A DNA stretch of 53,523 nucleotides from Candidatus Avoscillospira avicola (GCA_018712245.1 DVHE01000046.1:1-53523); one strand, 5' to 3'. Numbered from the stretch's first letter, positions 24,940 through 33,171 are shown. Translations and numbers: made by a program. The notes: generated from the sequence alone by a model not told the origin.

Positions 24940-26112
24940 TCAGATCCGGGCGACGCCGCTCTTCCGGGCAGCTTCCGCCACGGCCTTGGCCACAGCAGGG
25001 CCGACCCGCTTGTCAAAGGCCTTGGGGATGATATAGTCGGCAGACAGCTCCTCGGGGGTAATGAGATCGGCCAGAGCATGGGCGGCGGCCATCTTCATCT
25101 CCTCGTTGATATCCCGGGCGCGGACGTCGAAGGTGCCGCGGAAAATGCCGGGGAAGGCCAGCACGTTATTGATCTGGTTGGGGAAGTCGCTGCGGCCCGT
25201 GGCGATGACGGCGGCGCCGCCGGCCTTGGCATCCTCGGGGAAGATCTCGGGGGTGGGGTTGGCGCAGGCGAAGATGATGGCGTCGCGATTCATGGTCTTG
25301 ACCATTTCGGTGGTGACGGTGCCGGGGGCGGACACGCCGATGAACACATCGGCCCCCACCAGCTGATCGGCCAGGGTGCCGGGCTTCTTATCCAGGTTCG
25401 TCACCTGGGCCATCTCCTCCTTGATCCAGTTGAGACCCTCGCGGCCGGCATAGATGGCACCCTTGCGGTCACACATGGTGACATTCTTAAAGCCGGCGGA
25501 GAGCAGCAGCTTCACGATGGAAATGGCGGCGGCGCCGGCGCCGGAGGTAACGATCTTCACATCCTCCTTCTTCTTGCCCACGACCTTCAGCGCGTTCAGA
25601 AGGCCGGCCAGAGTGATGACGGCGGTGCCGTGCTGGTCGTCGTGGAAGATGGGGATGTCGCACTTTTCCTTGAGCTTGCGCTCGATCTCAAAGCAGCGGG
25701 GCGCGGAGATATCCTCCAGGTTGATGCCGCCGAAGGAGCCGGAGATATTGTAAACCGTCTCGACGAACTCGTCCACATCCTTGGTCTTGACGCAAAGAGG
25801 GAAGGCATCCACGCCGCCAAAGGACTTGAAGAGGACGCACTTGCCCTCCATGACCGGCATACCGGCCTCGGGGCCGATGTCGCCCAGGCCCAGCACGGCG
25901 GAGCCGTCGGTGATGACGGCGCACAGATTGTGCCGCCGGGTCAGGTCGTAGGATTTCTCCACGTCCTTCTGGATCTCCAGGCAGGGTTGCGCCACGCCGG
26001 GGGTGTAGGCCAGAGAGAGGTCGTCCTTGGTCTCCACGGGTACCGTGGCCACCACTTCAATCTTGCCCTTCCATTCTTCATGCAGACGGAGGGATTCCTT
26101 TGCGTAATCCAT
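24940..26112 (-). CDS. NAD(P)-dependent malic enzyme (malate dehydrogenase, decarboxylating)
   Basis: A 390-residue enzyme that converts malate to pyruvate and CO2 with reduction of NAD(P). The N-terminal malic domain has LSLAYTPGVAQPCLEI and EGKCVLFKSFGGVDAFPLC, and DDQHGTAVITLAGLLNAL for metal and substrate. The C-terminal NAD-binding domain has VTSGAGAAAISIVKLLL and FIGVSAPG. The size fits the small bacterial type. The start at 26112 is favoured because a GAGG site lies 9 bases upstream. It is monocistronic and may supply NADPH or route C4 acids in fermentation. Confidence 0.93.
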   Translation of the reverse strand: MDYAKESLRLHEEWKGKIEVVATVPVETKDDLSLAYTPGVAQPCLEIQKDVEKSYDLTRRHNLCAVITDGSAVLGLGDIGPEAGMPVMEGKCVLFKSFGGVDAFPLCVKTKDVDEFVETVYNISGSFGGINLEDISAPRCFEIERKLKEKCDIPIFHDDQHGTAVITLAGLLNALKVVGKKKEDVKIVTSGAGAAAISIVKLLLSAGFKNVTMCDRKGAIYAGREGLNWIKEEMAQVTNLDKKPGTLADQLVGADVFIGVSAPGTVTTEMVKTMNRDAIIFACANPTPEIFPEDAKAGGAAVIATGRSDFPNQINNVLAFPGIFRGTFDVRARDINEEMKMAAAHALADLITPEELSADYIIPKAFDKRVGPAVAKAVAEAARKSGVARI

Positions 26113-26313
26113 TGATTCGTACCTCATTTCCCTATCATACCAGGATGATATAATAAAATTTCATGGCGAAGAATCGGGACCGTTTCTCCGATTGGAAACT
26201 ATTTGCCAACTCTCCGCATTATGGTTAGTTTATCATATTTTGACAAGTTTGTAAAAGGGGTACGGCAAGATTTTTGCGTTTTCTTTACAGCCGTGAACCG
26301 GCAGCGCCGGGGA

Positions 26314-26342
26314 TTGACTTGCGGAATGATTTTCTGTAAAAT
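26314..26342 (+). promoter_or_regulatory. Strong promoter of fabF-thioesterase
   Basis: TTGACT (26314-26319) and TAAAAT (26337-26342) are spaced by exactly 17 bases. It lies in the 303-base gene-free stretch 26113-26415, which otherwise shows only the A/T-rich upstream region of the malic enzyme gene and no other clear element. Confidence 0.75.
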
Positions 26343-26415
26343 AATTCTGTGTGTGAAATTATGCTGCGAACGCCGGCGGAGGGAACGCCGCGCCGTTCGG
26401 GAAAGACGGAAGCGT

Positions 26416-27642
26416 ATGGATCAGATCATTGTCATCACCGGCATGGGTGCTGTGACGCCCATCGGCATCGGTGTGGAAGCCTTTTGGAACAATCTCATTG
26501 CCGGCGTCAGCGGCATCGCCCCCATTGCCCAGTGTGACACCTCAGCGCTGACCGTCAAGGTCGCCGCCGAGGTCAAGGGCTTTGACGCCGCCGCGCTGCT
26601 GCCCAAGGGGCTGCCCCGGGAGACCGTGCCCTTTATGCAGTTCGGCTATGCCGCCGCCCAGGAAGCCCTGGCTATGAGCGGTCTCGACCCCGCCGCCGAG
26701 CCCCGCCGCGTCGGCGTCACCCTGGGCACCGCGCTGGCCGGCGTGACCCATATCGCTGAAACCCAGCACGAGGTGGACGAAACCGGCAAGCTCCGGGTCT
26801 CGCCCCGGTTTGTGCCCAAGGCTCTGGGCAACATCGCCGCCGCCCAGGTGGCCATCCGCTTCGGCATCCAGGGCCCCAGCTTCACCGTGCAAACCGCCTG
26901 CTCCTCCGGCGGCGACGCCATCGGCCTGGCAACCATGCTCCTGAAAGCCGGCGAGGCCGACGCCATGGTGGCCGTGGGTGCGGAAAGCTCCATCTGCCCC
27001 GTGGTGCTGGCAGGCCTGGCCTCGGCCCGGGCTCTCTCCCGCAACGATGACCCAGAGACGGCCTGCCGCCCCTTTGACCTGCACCGGGACGGCTTCGTCA
27101 TGGGCGAAGGCGGCGGCGCGCTGGTGCTGGAAACCCTCTCCCATGCCCAGGCCCGCGGCGCGAAGATCCTTGGTGTCCTCTGCGGCACGGCCAACAACAC
27201 CGACGGCCACCACGTCACCGCGCCCCATCCGGATGGCATCGGCGCCATCGCCTGCATGGAAGACGCCCTCCGCCGCGCCGGCCTCTCCCCTGCCGACATC
27301 GGCTATATCAACACCCACGGCACCTCTACCCCCATGGGCGATGCCATCGAGGCCGCCGCGGTGAAGAAGGTCTTCGGCGGCAATCCCCCGCCGGTCAGCT
27401 CCACCAAGGGCGCCACGGGCCATATGATGGGCGCGGGTGGCATCACAGAGGTCATCGCCTGCATCAAGGCCGTGGAGACCGGCATTCTGCCCCCCACCCT
27501 GCACGTCGCAACGCCTGATCCCGCCTGCGACCTGGACGTCATTCCCAACGAGGCCCGCAAATCCACCATCCGCTATGCCATGTCCAACGCCTTCGGCTTC
27601 GGCGGGCAGAACTCCAGCGTCATCGTGGGCAGATACGAATAA
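26416..27642 (+). CDS. fabF: Beta-ketoacyl-ACP synthase II (FabF-type)
   Basis: A 408-residue condensing enzyme for fatty acid elongation. It carries the catalytic triad of the KAS II class: Cys in VQTACSSGGDA, His in YINTHGTSTPMGD and His in KGATGHMMGAGG. The N-terminus ITGMGAVTPIGIGVEAFW and C-terminal SNAFGFGGQNSSVIVGRY are canonical. The ATG at 26416 follows a GGAAG site; upstream codons lie beyond the promoter region. It is followed after 12 bases by a hotdog thioesterase and is not within a fab cluster, so it may be a second KAS gene with a special product. Confidence 0.93.
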   Translation: MDQIIVITGMGAVTPIGIGVEAFWNNLIAGVSGIAPIAQCDTSALTVKVAAEVKGFDAAALLPKGLPRETVPFMQFGYAAAQEALAMSGLDPAAEPRRVGVTLGTALAGVTHIAETQHEVDETGKLRVSPRFVPKALGNIAAAQVAIRFGIQGPSFTVQTACSSGGDAIGLATMLLKAGEADAMVAVGAESSICPVVLAGLASARALSRNDDPETACRPFDLHRDGFVMGEGGGALVLETLSHAQARGAKILGVLCGTANNTDGHHVTAPHPDGIGAIACMEDALRRAGLSPADIGYINTHGTSTPMGDAIEAAAVKKVFGGNPPPVSSTKGATGHMMGAGGITEVIACIKAVETGILPPTLHVATPDPACDLDVIPNEARKSTIRYAMSNAFGFGGQNSSVIVGRYE

Positions 27643-27654
27643 GGAGGCTTTTCC

Positions 27655-28077
27655 ATGGAACTTCGCCCTTATCAACGCCGGGTGAATTACTACGAGACCG
27701 ACCAGATGGCCATTGTCCATCACTCCAACTACATCCGCTGGTTTGAGGAAGCCCGGCTGGACTTCCTGGACCAGGTAGGCCTCAACTACCGCCAGCTGGA
27801 AGAGACTGGACTGATCGTCCCGGTGGTGGACGTCTCCTGCCGCTACCACGTCTCCGCCCGGTACGATGATGTGCTGGACATCTACGCCTTCCTCACCGAA
27901 TTCAACGGCGTCAAGATGTGCTACCGCTACGAGGTGCGTTTCCACGACACCGGCGTCCTGGCCGCTGACGGCACCTCCAGCCACTGCTTCCTGGACGAAC
28001 AGCGCCGCCCCATCGTGCTGCGCCGGCGCCTGCCGGAGGTGGACGCCCAGCTCAAATCGCTGGTGGAGAAAAAATAA
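27655..28077 (+). CDS. Acyl-CoA/acyl-ACP thioesterase (4HBT hotdog family)
   Basis: A 140-residue single-hotdog protein of the YbgC/FadM class. YYETDQMAIVHHSNYIRWFEEAR near the N-terminus holds the catalytic Asp (in DQMAIVHH) and the family's Tyr/His pattern. It hydrolyses acyl-CoA or acyl-ACP thioesters; the chain length cannot be predicted. It has an AAGGAGG ribosome site and is co-transcribed with fabF, so it could release or edit chains made by that synthase. Confidence 0.88.
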   Translation: MELRPYQRRVNYYETDQMAIVHHSNYIRWFEEARLDFLDQVGLNYRQLEETGLIVPVVDVSCRYHVSARYDDVLDIYAFLTEFNGVKMCYRYEVRFHDTGVLAADGTSSHCFLDEQRRPIVLRRRLPEVDAQLKSLVEKK

Positions 28078-28098
28078 TCAGCTTTCCGAAAAAAAGAC

Positions 28099-28127
28099 TT
28101 GCTTTTTTGAAAGTACCGATGTATAAT
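28099..28127 (+). promoter_or_regulatory. Promoter of tRNA-Val
   Basis: TTGCTT (28099-28104) and TATAAT (28122-28127) are spaced by 17 bases, 15 bases before the tRNA. Confidence 0.75.
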
Positions 28128-28142
28128 AACGAAGCAAGTTAC

Positions 28143-28219
28143 GGAGGCTTAGCTCAGCTGGTTAGAGCGCTTGCTTCACACGCAAGAGGTCACTGGTTCG
28201 AGTCCAGTAGTCTCCACCA
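28143..28219 (+). tRNA. tRNA-Val (anticodon CAC)
   Basis: A 77-base cloverleaf including an encoded CCA. The acceptor arms GGAGGCT and AGTCTCC pair (one G-U). The D arm is AGCTCAGCTGGTTAGAGCGC, the anticodon stem CTTGC/GCAAG surrounds loop TTCACAC (anticodon CAC), and the T arm has GGTTCGAGTCC. It stands alone with its own promoter and terminator. It reads GUG codons. Confidence 0.96.
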
Positions 28220-28256
28220 AAATTCCGCTGACGGTTGTCAGCGGAATTTTTTTATT
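28220..28256 (+). terminator. Terminator of tRNA-Val
   Basis: Perfect 13-bp arms (28220-28232 and 28237-28249) with a GGTT loop run into TTTTTTTATTC. Confidence 0.9.
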
Positions 28257-28319
28257 CACGCGTCTCTCCGTCCTAAAAATGTACCCCCAGCCGAAACCAA
28301 ACGGCTTCCACGCGCAATG

Positions 28320-28348
28320 CCCCTGCCGCCGAGTTCGGCGGCAGGGGC
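28320..28348 (-). terminator. GC-rich hairpin after the ABC exporter genes
   Basis: CCCCTGCCGCC / GGCGGCAGGGG arms (28320-28330, 28337-28347) lie 10 bases past the permease stop. The tail on the minus strand is not T-rich, so termination strength is uncertain. Confidence 0.45.
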
Positions 28349-28357
28349 GCGTTGTCG

Positions 28358-29929
28358 TTATGCGCGGATGCGGAAGGTCTTGGGCGCCAGGCGGTAGACC
28401 AGGACACAGGCCACCACGGAGTAGATCAGGCAGAACGCGATGCACCCCAGGCCGAAGACCAGGATCGGCAGGCGCACGTTCATCAAAAAGAAGCACACCA
28501 GGTACGTTCCCATCATCACCAGGGAATAGGTGCCGCTTTTCAGCTCTGTGCCGGCATTGTAGGGCTGGAGCAAATAGTAGATCGTCAGATAGTGGATGGA
28601 GAAGAAGACGCTCAGCGCCAGGATCGTTACCACCAGCACCGCATAGTCCAAGGGATTTTCCGTGCCGCCGGAGGCGTAGAGCAGCAGCGCCAGGCCGCCT
28701 CCCAGCGTCAGCGCCGGGACTGCGTTGATTTTGATAATCTCCCACAGGCGGATGCGGAAGAGCGCCAGGATGCACTTCGGCTCCTTGAAGAAAGCGTAGG
28801 TCAGCAGGCTGTGGTCGCAGTTCATAAAGAGCGCCCGGGTGAAGCCGGTGCCGCGGTTGAGGCTGTACATGATAAAGGTAAAGTAGGGCAGCCACAGAAG
28901 GAGAATTCCGTTGAGGGTCTCCCCCACCTCAGGGGAAAGGCGGATGGCCAGTAGCCCCACGGCCGCCAGGCCCAGAATCACGGCGGTGATCTTCTCCGTG
29001 GCCTTCCAGAGGATCTTCTGATGGCGCTTGATGAACAGTTCGTTGAGGTACGCAAAGCCCTGGCGGCGGCTGGTGATGGAGGTATCGGCGGAGATGGACT
29101 TCTCCACCGTTTTTTTGGCTGCAGTCTTGGCGCTGTCCATCTGTTGGAGCATCTGAGCCAGCAGCTCCTGGTTGACGGCGCGGTAAGATTGGAAGGTACA
29201 GATGGTACGGATCGACACCGCGCCGCTCACAATCAACAGGCCAAAGGCCGCCATGGATACGCCGACGGGCAGCACCACGCCCAGGGCCGGCAGACCGTAG
29301 GCCAGCGCCAGCAGGAGTCCCGCGGCCAGCCAGACATACTTCGTCAGCTTATTTTCATTGTACGCGAAGCCACGGCGCGCATAGTCCCGCAGGGAGACTG
29401 CCGCCACCGTCAGCTTGGCCCCGGCCACCGCCAGGGGCAGCAGCAGGCAGCACCACCAGGCGACACCCCGCTGGAGGCCGAACAGCAGCGCCAGGGGCAA
29501 GAAGCCCGCCACCACCTTGGCCATGGCATAGGCGTAATTGGAGAGCGTATAGGCCCGGGCGTCCATCCGCAGGAGGATCATGGCGTAATACTTGTCCCGG
29601 GTGGGATTGAAGAGATGGGTGTTGGTAAAGGCGCCGATTACCGTGAGGAACAGCAGGATATGCAGGAACACCGCCTCCGGCGGCGCCTTGTCGTACAGAA
29701 GGCCGATCCCGCAGACCATCGTGAGGAAATAGAGGAACTTCCCCAGGAAAATGGAGAGCAATTCCCAAATACCGGTGAGGACATTGGCAAAAATCTTAAA
29801 GCCCCGGATTCGGTAGAGCGAATCCGGCAAAAGCCGCTTGAGAATGGGAATCTGCTTGACGGCATAGAGGATGGAATTAACCCGGTAGGTATTCTTCAGG
29901 GCAAAGGAGAGCCGCAGCGTCTTAACCAT
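28358..29929 (-). CDS. ABC transporter membrane protein, exporter type
   Basis: A 523-residue integral membrane protein. Hydrophobicity suggests about ten to twelve helices arranged in two halves, with a cytoplasmic stretch in the middle (about 280-330) rich in Lys, Ser and Thr. I do not recognise a named family beyond the ABC-2/ABC-exporter permeases of Firmicutes. Its start overlaps the stop of the ATPase gene by 8 bases, so the two clearly form a transporter. The substrate is unknown. The start at 29929 is chosen because it follows the ATPase coupling and gives a basic N-terminus. Confidence 0.8.
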   Translation of the reverse strand: MVKTLRLSFALKNTYRVNSILYAVKQIPILKRLLPDSLYRIRGFKIFANVLTGIWELLSIFLGKFLYFLTMVCGIGLLYDKAPPEAVFLHILLFLTVIGAFTNTHLFNPTRDKYYAMILLRMDARAYTLSNYAYAMAKVVAGFLPLALLFGLQRGVAWWCCLLLPLAVAGAKLTVAAVSLRDYARRGFAYNENKLTKYVWLAAGLLLALAYGLPALGVVLPVGVSMAAFGLLIVSGAVSIRTICTFQSYRAVNQELLAQMLQQMDSAKTAAKKTVEKSISADTSITSRRQGFAYLNELFIKRHQKILWKATEKITAVILGLAAVGLLAIRLSPEVGETLNGILLLWLPYFTFIMYSLNRGTGFTRALFMNCDHSLLTYAFFKEPKCILALFRIRLWEIIKINAVPALTLGGGLALLLYASGGTENPLDYAVLVVTILALSVFFSIHYLTIYYLLQPYNAGTELKSGTYSLVMMGTYLVCFFLMNVRLPILVFGLGCIAFCLIYSVVACVLVYRLAPKTFRIRA

Positions 29930-30629
29930 GGTCTTCCTCCCGGAGCGCCTCCAGAATCTTTTCCTTAAAAGCCTGCTGATCCAGGTGGGATTTCTCCACC
30001 GCCTCCAGCGTCCCATGGCTCAGCAGCACGATCTCATCGCACAGGTCCAGGGCCAGATCCATGATATGGGTGGAGAAAATGGTGATCCGTCCGGCCTTGA
30101 TACTCCGCAGCAGCTGCTTCATCTCCTCGGCCACCACCACGTCCAGCGACGTGAGCGGTTCGTCCAGCAGAAGGAGCTTGGGTCTGGCCATGATGTTGAC
30201 CAGCATCTGCATTTTGTTCTTCATGCCGTGGGAGTAGTCCTTGAGGAGCTTATCGCGGTCCTCCGGGTCGATGCGCACTTCGTCAAAATACGCGTCCAGG
30301 GGCTTGGGATCCCGGATGGAATCGCGGTTGACGTCCAAAAAGAATTTCAGGAACTCCCGGCCTGTCAAAAACTCCGGCACCGTGGGCGTGGAAAGGACGT
30401 AGCCGATCTCCTCCGGGCGGACCTGGCGGGTCCGGCCATCCTCCTTCAAGAGGAAGCTGCCGCTGTCGGCCTGGATGTCGCGGTTGATGCAGTTGAAGAA
30501 GGTAGTCTTGCCGGCGCCGTTGCGGCCCAGCAGCCCATAGATCTTTCCCGCTTCAAACGTAAAGCCCATGTCCCGCAGGACCTCTTTCTTCCCAAAGGAC
30601 TTGGAGAGATGTTCAATGATGAATTCCAT
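29922..30629 (-). CDS. ABC transporter ATP-binding protein, exporter type
   Basis: A 235-residue ATPase. It has Walker A GRNGAGKTTFF (about 34-44), a degenerate signature DYSHGMKNKMQM in place of LSGGQ, and Walker B LLLLDEPLTSLD. The signature form and the THIMDLALDLCDEIVLL switch region resemble CcmA/NatA-type ABC-2 exporters. A GGAGAAG ribosome site precedes the ATG. It is upstream of and overlaps its membrane partner. The start of a BlaI/BlaR1-type locus lies divergently 233 bases away, but no shared control is evident. Confidence 0.9.
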   Translation of the reverse strand: MEFIIEHLSKSFGKKEVLRDMGFTFEAGKIYGLLGRNGAGKTTFFNCINRDIQADSGSFLLKEDGRTRQVRPEEIGYVLSTPTVPEFLTGREFLKFFLDVNRDSIRDPKPLDAYFDEVRIDPEDRDKLLKDYSHGMKNKMQMLVNIMARPKLLLLDEPLTSLDVVVAEEMKQLLRSIKAGRITIFSTHIMDLALDLCDEIVLLSHGTLEAVEKSHLDQQAFKEKILEALREEDHG

Positions 30630-30791
30630 AGCTTCTCCTTCTGCCGGGCTGCGCAGGGCGGCTCCGGCGATGCGGTAGGTGTTTTTGGCGACATTATACA
30701 AAATTTGTGGCCTGTTGTCTGTTGGCAAAGTGACGAAAGTTCTGAACAAGTTGTAAACCTGTCCCTGTCCGTCAAAATTGCAGCGCCGCAC

Positions 30792-30845
30792 TTGACAGAT
30801 TGCGTCTAATGTGTTAGACTCATTGCAGAGTCTAACATATTAGAC
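30792..30845 (+). promoter_or_regulatory. Promoter with two palindromic BlaI-type operators
   Basis: TTGACA (30792-30797) and TAGACT (30815-30820) are spaced by 17 bases. Two 16-bp palindromes share the same arms: GTCTAA-TGTG-TTAGAC (30804-30819) covers the spacer end and -10, and GTCTAA-CATA-TTAGAC (30830-30845) covers the start region. Their centres are 26 bases apart, about 2.5 helical turns. The arrangement fits repression by a dimeric winged-helix protein such as BlaI, whose two copies are encoded downstream. The arms differ from the best known bla/mec operator (TACA/TGTA). Confidence 0.75.
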
Positions 30846-30862
30846 AGCAAGGAGGGAATCCT

Positions 30863-31960
30863 ATGGCACCCAGGACACTCACCCAAAGTCAGTACCATCT
30901 GTGCCGTATTCTCTGGCGGGACGGCCCCATAGACGAATTGCAGCTGCTGACGCGCTGCCAGGAGGAACTGGGCTGGCGGCGCACTGCCGCCCGGCGGCTG
31001 CTGCGGGAGCTGGAGTCCCAGGGCATGGTGCGCCACCGGGACGGAATGGTCGCTGCAGCAGTGGCAGAAGAAGAAACCGAATGCAGTCCGGCGGTGATCT
31101 GCCGCGCACTGCCCGCCGTCTGCCCGCTGGCCTTCGGCGAAACCGGCGTGAAGTCGCGGATTCGCCGCGTCATGCACTACAAAAAGCCCCCTTTCTGGAT
31201 CGCAATTGCGGCAGTGGCGGTGTGCATAGCGGCGGCGGTGTGCTTTCTCACCGTCCCGGCCCAGGGCGTATCGCCCACCCTGCAATTCCAGGATCTCCCC
31301 TGGAATATGCCCATGGAGGAAGTCCTCGACTGGCTGGACGCGTCCGGCGTGGCTTGGGAGATGCCCGACGTCTATACCCGCCTGTCTCAGCCGGGGGGCA
31401 GCGGCGTGGAAGCGGAGCCCTACGACATAAAGCTCGTGTATATTTATGACTGGGAGGTCTTTGGAGAGACAGCATCGGAGGTCACGCTTACCTTTATGAA
31501 CGCCACGCCGGAGCCCACCGACTATTACGGTCTTTCCTCGGTGACACTGCTCTATCCGGATTCCTGTGACAAAGCCGCCATCCTCGACAACGTCCGGGAA
31601 ACTTACGGCCCCGAGGCAGAGCGCTATACCCTATACGATGTGATCACCGGCGAGCCGGAGGAATACGTCCAGGCGCCGGGCGCGCACTATTGGTTTTCCC
31701 AGCTTCTGCTGGAGGATGTCCTCTCCGAGGAGGGCCAAGCTGCCTACCGGGACTACCTGGAGTCGATCCAGAGTGACGATCCGGACAAGGAGCTGGCAGC
31801 CTACCTGGCCCGTCCGGCGGCGTATATCTCCTGGCACGATGCATATATCTCCTACCCGAAGACGGAGCCGGACTCCCCCGGCACATCCGGCCTCTATCTC
31901 TATGGTGGGTCCATGGTGACGGCGCTGCAATGGTTCGAGCAAGCCGCGTCCGTCGATTGA
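30863..31960 (+). CDS. Chimeric BlaI DNA-binding domain fused to BlaR1 transmembrane/sensor region
   Basis: A 365-residue protein. Residues 1-70 resemble the winged-helix domain of BlaI/MecI (compare QYHLCRILWRDGPID here with EYRFCLILWREEPIN in the next gene). Around residues 79-86 it passes in frame into the stretch that follows the protease domain in clostridial BlaR1: CPLAFGETGVKSRIRRVMHY then KKPPFW. A transmembrane helix (111-129) ending CFLT-VP leads to an extracellular domain (135-365) with no motif I recognise. The BlaR1 metalloprotease is absent, as is the C-terminal dimerisation part of BlaI. The product would be a DNA-binding domain tethered to the membrane with an outside sensor, like ToxR/CadC. 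The alternative is a non-functional deletion product; however, the frame is open throughout and it has a promoter and AAGGAGG ribosome site. Confidence 0.8.
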   Translation: MAPRTLTQSQYHLCRILWRDGPIDELQLLTRCQEELGWRRTAARRLLRELESQGMVRHRDGMVAAAVAEEETECSPAVICRALPAVCPLAFGETGVKSRIRRVMHYKKPPFWIAIAAVAVCIAAAVCFLTVPAQGVSPTLQFQDLPWNMPMEEVLDWLDASGVAWEMPDVYTRLSQPGGSGVEAEPYDIKLVYIYDWEVFGETASEVTLTFMNATPEPTDYYGLSSVTLLYPDSCDKAAILDNVRETYGPEAERYTLYDVITGEPEEYVQAPGAHYWFSQLLLEDVLSEEGQAAYRDYLESIQSDDPDKELAAYLARPAAYISWHDAYISYPKTEPDSPGTSGLYLYGGSMVTALQWFEQAASVD

Positions 31961-32011
31961 TCCCGTTTGGCAAAGTACCGTCCCATCAATTCCCGCGAAA
32001 GGAGAAACATC

Positions 32012-32362
32012 ATGTCAACCCCTAAGATTTTTGAAAGTGAATACCGATTCTGCCTGATTCTCTGGCGGGAAGAGCCCATCAACAGCACCCGCCTGGCCAA
32101 GATTTGCAAAGAGGAGTTGGGCTGGAGCCGCACCACCACCTACACGGTCATCAAGCGCCTGCGGGATCGCGGCGTCGTGCGGAATGAGAATGCCACTGTC
32201 ACCGCCCTGGTGACAAAGGAGGAGGTGCAGATCGCCCAGATGGACGAGCTGCTGGACAAAACCTTCGAGGGCTCTCTGCCGGCCTTTATCGCCGCCTTTG
32301 CCCGGCGGCAATCCCTCTCCGAGGATGAGGCGGAGGCCCTCCGCCGGCTCATCGAGAAGTAG
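32012..32362 (+). CDS. blaI: BlaI/MecI/CopY-family transcriptional repressor
   Basis: A 116-residue repressor of the penicillinase type. Residues 6-75 form the winged helix (YRFCLILWREEPINSTRLA, TTTYTVIKRLRDRGVV). The C-terminal part (80-116), FEGSLPAFIAAFARRQSLSEDEAEALRRLIEK, is the usual dimerisation helix region where BlaR1 signalling leads to cleavage. Its ATG at 32012 has AAAGGAG upstream and the spacing to the chimeric gene is 51 bases with no separate promoter visible. It is followed after 10 bases by the BlaR1 protease gene. It probably binds the palindromes at 30804-30845. Confidence 0.92.
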   Translation: MSTPKIFESEYRFCLILWREEPINSTRLAKICKEELGWSRTTTYTVIKRLRDRGVVRNENATVTALVTKEEVQIAQMDELLDKTFEGSLPAFIAAFARRQSLSEDEAEALRRLIEK

Positions 32363-32372
32363 GAGGCGCTCC

Positions 32373-33170
32373 ATGGAAGCGGTATTTTTGCAGCTGGTCA
32401 ATCTCAGCATCAATGCCGGCTGGCTGGTGCTGGCGGTGCTGGTACTCCGGCTGCTGCTGCGCCGGGCGCCCCGGTGGATCTGCTGCTGCCTCTGGGGTCT
32501 GGTGGCTCTGCGCCTCCTGTGTCCGATGTCCATCGAGAGCGCGGTCAGCCTGCTCCCCAGCGCCCATCCCCTGCCTCAGGAATTTCTCACCGCCCAGACC
32601 CCGGAAATTGCCTCCGGCTTGGCCGTCATTGACCAGGCCGTGAACCCGGTCCTGGCCCAGTACCCGGCCCCCGCCCCCGGCAACCCGCGGCCCGTGCAGC
32701 AGATTACGGCGATTCTCGCCTGGGTCTGGCTGGCCGGTGTCTGTGCCATGCTGCTCTACGCGCTGGTGACGTCGCTTCTGCTGCGCCGCCGGGTGGCCAC
32801 CGCCACGCTGCTGGCCGAGGGCGTCAAGGAGAGTGAGTTCATCGCGTCCCCCTTTGTGATGGGCCTGATCCGTCCCACCATCTACCTTCCCTATCAGCTG
32901 GACGCCTCGCTGCGGGTCCACGTTCTGGCCCACGAACGGGCTCACATCCGACGGAAGGACCCCCTTTGGAAAATGGTGGGGTTTGTACTGCTGTCAATCT
33001 ACTGGTTTCATCCGCTGCTGTGGGTGGCCTACCCGCTCCTGTGTCGGGATATCGAAGCCGCCTGCGATGAGTCAGTCATCCGGGGCATGGACGAGGAAGC
33101 GCGCCGGAACTACGCCGCAGCGCTCTTCCGCTGCGGCATAGTCAGCCGGTTTGGGGCAGCGGTTTCGTAG
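32373..33170 (+). CDS. BlaR1-type M56 metalloprotease, truncated (no sensor domain)
   Basis: A 265-residue membrane protein. It has N-terminal helices (about 10-30, 35-52), a third near 113-136, and the M56 zinc-protease domain with HERAH (187-191) and a downstream EAACDE (228-233) completing the zinc/active site. A helix follows at about 203-221. The reading frame ends at FRCGIVSRFGAAVS, just where full-length homologues continue with PLAFGE and a further transmembrane helix and sensor. The missing part resembles residues 81-365 of the chimeric protein encoded upstream. It is complete as a protease but has no sensor, so signal input must come from elsewhere or be lost. A terminator begins 1 base later. 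Confidence 0.82.
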   Translation: MEAVFLQLVNLSINAGWLVLAVLVLRLLLRRAPRWICCCLWGLVALRLLCPMSIESAVSLLPSAHPLPQEFLTAQTPEIASGLAVIDQAVNPVLAQYPAPAPGNPRPVQQITAILAWVWLAGVCAMLLYALVTSLLLRRRVATATLLAEGVKESEFIASPFVMGLIRPTIYLPYQLDASLRVHVLAHERAHIRRKDPLWKMVGFVLLSIYWFHPLLWVAYPLLCRDIEAACDESVIRGMDEEARRNYAAALFRCGIVSRFGAAVS

Positions 33171-33171
33171 C

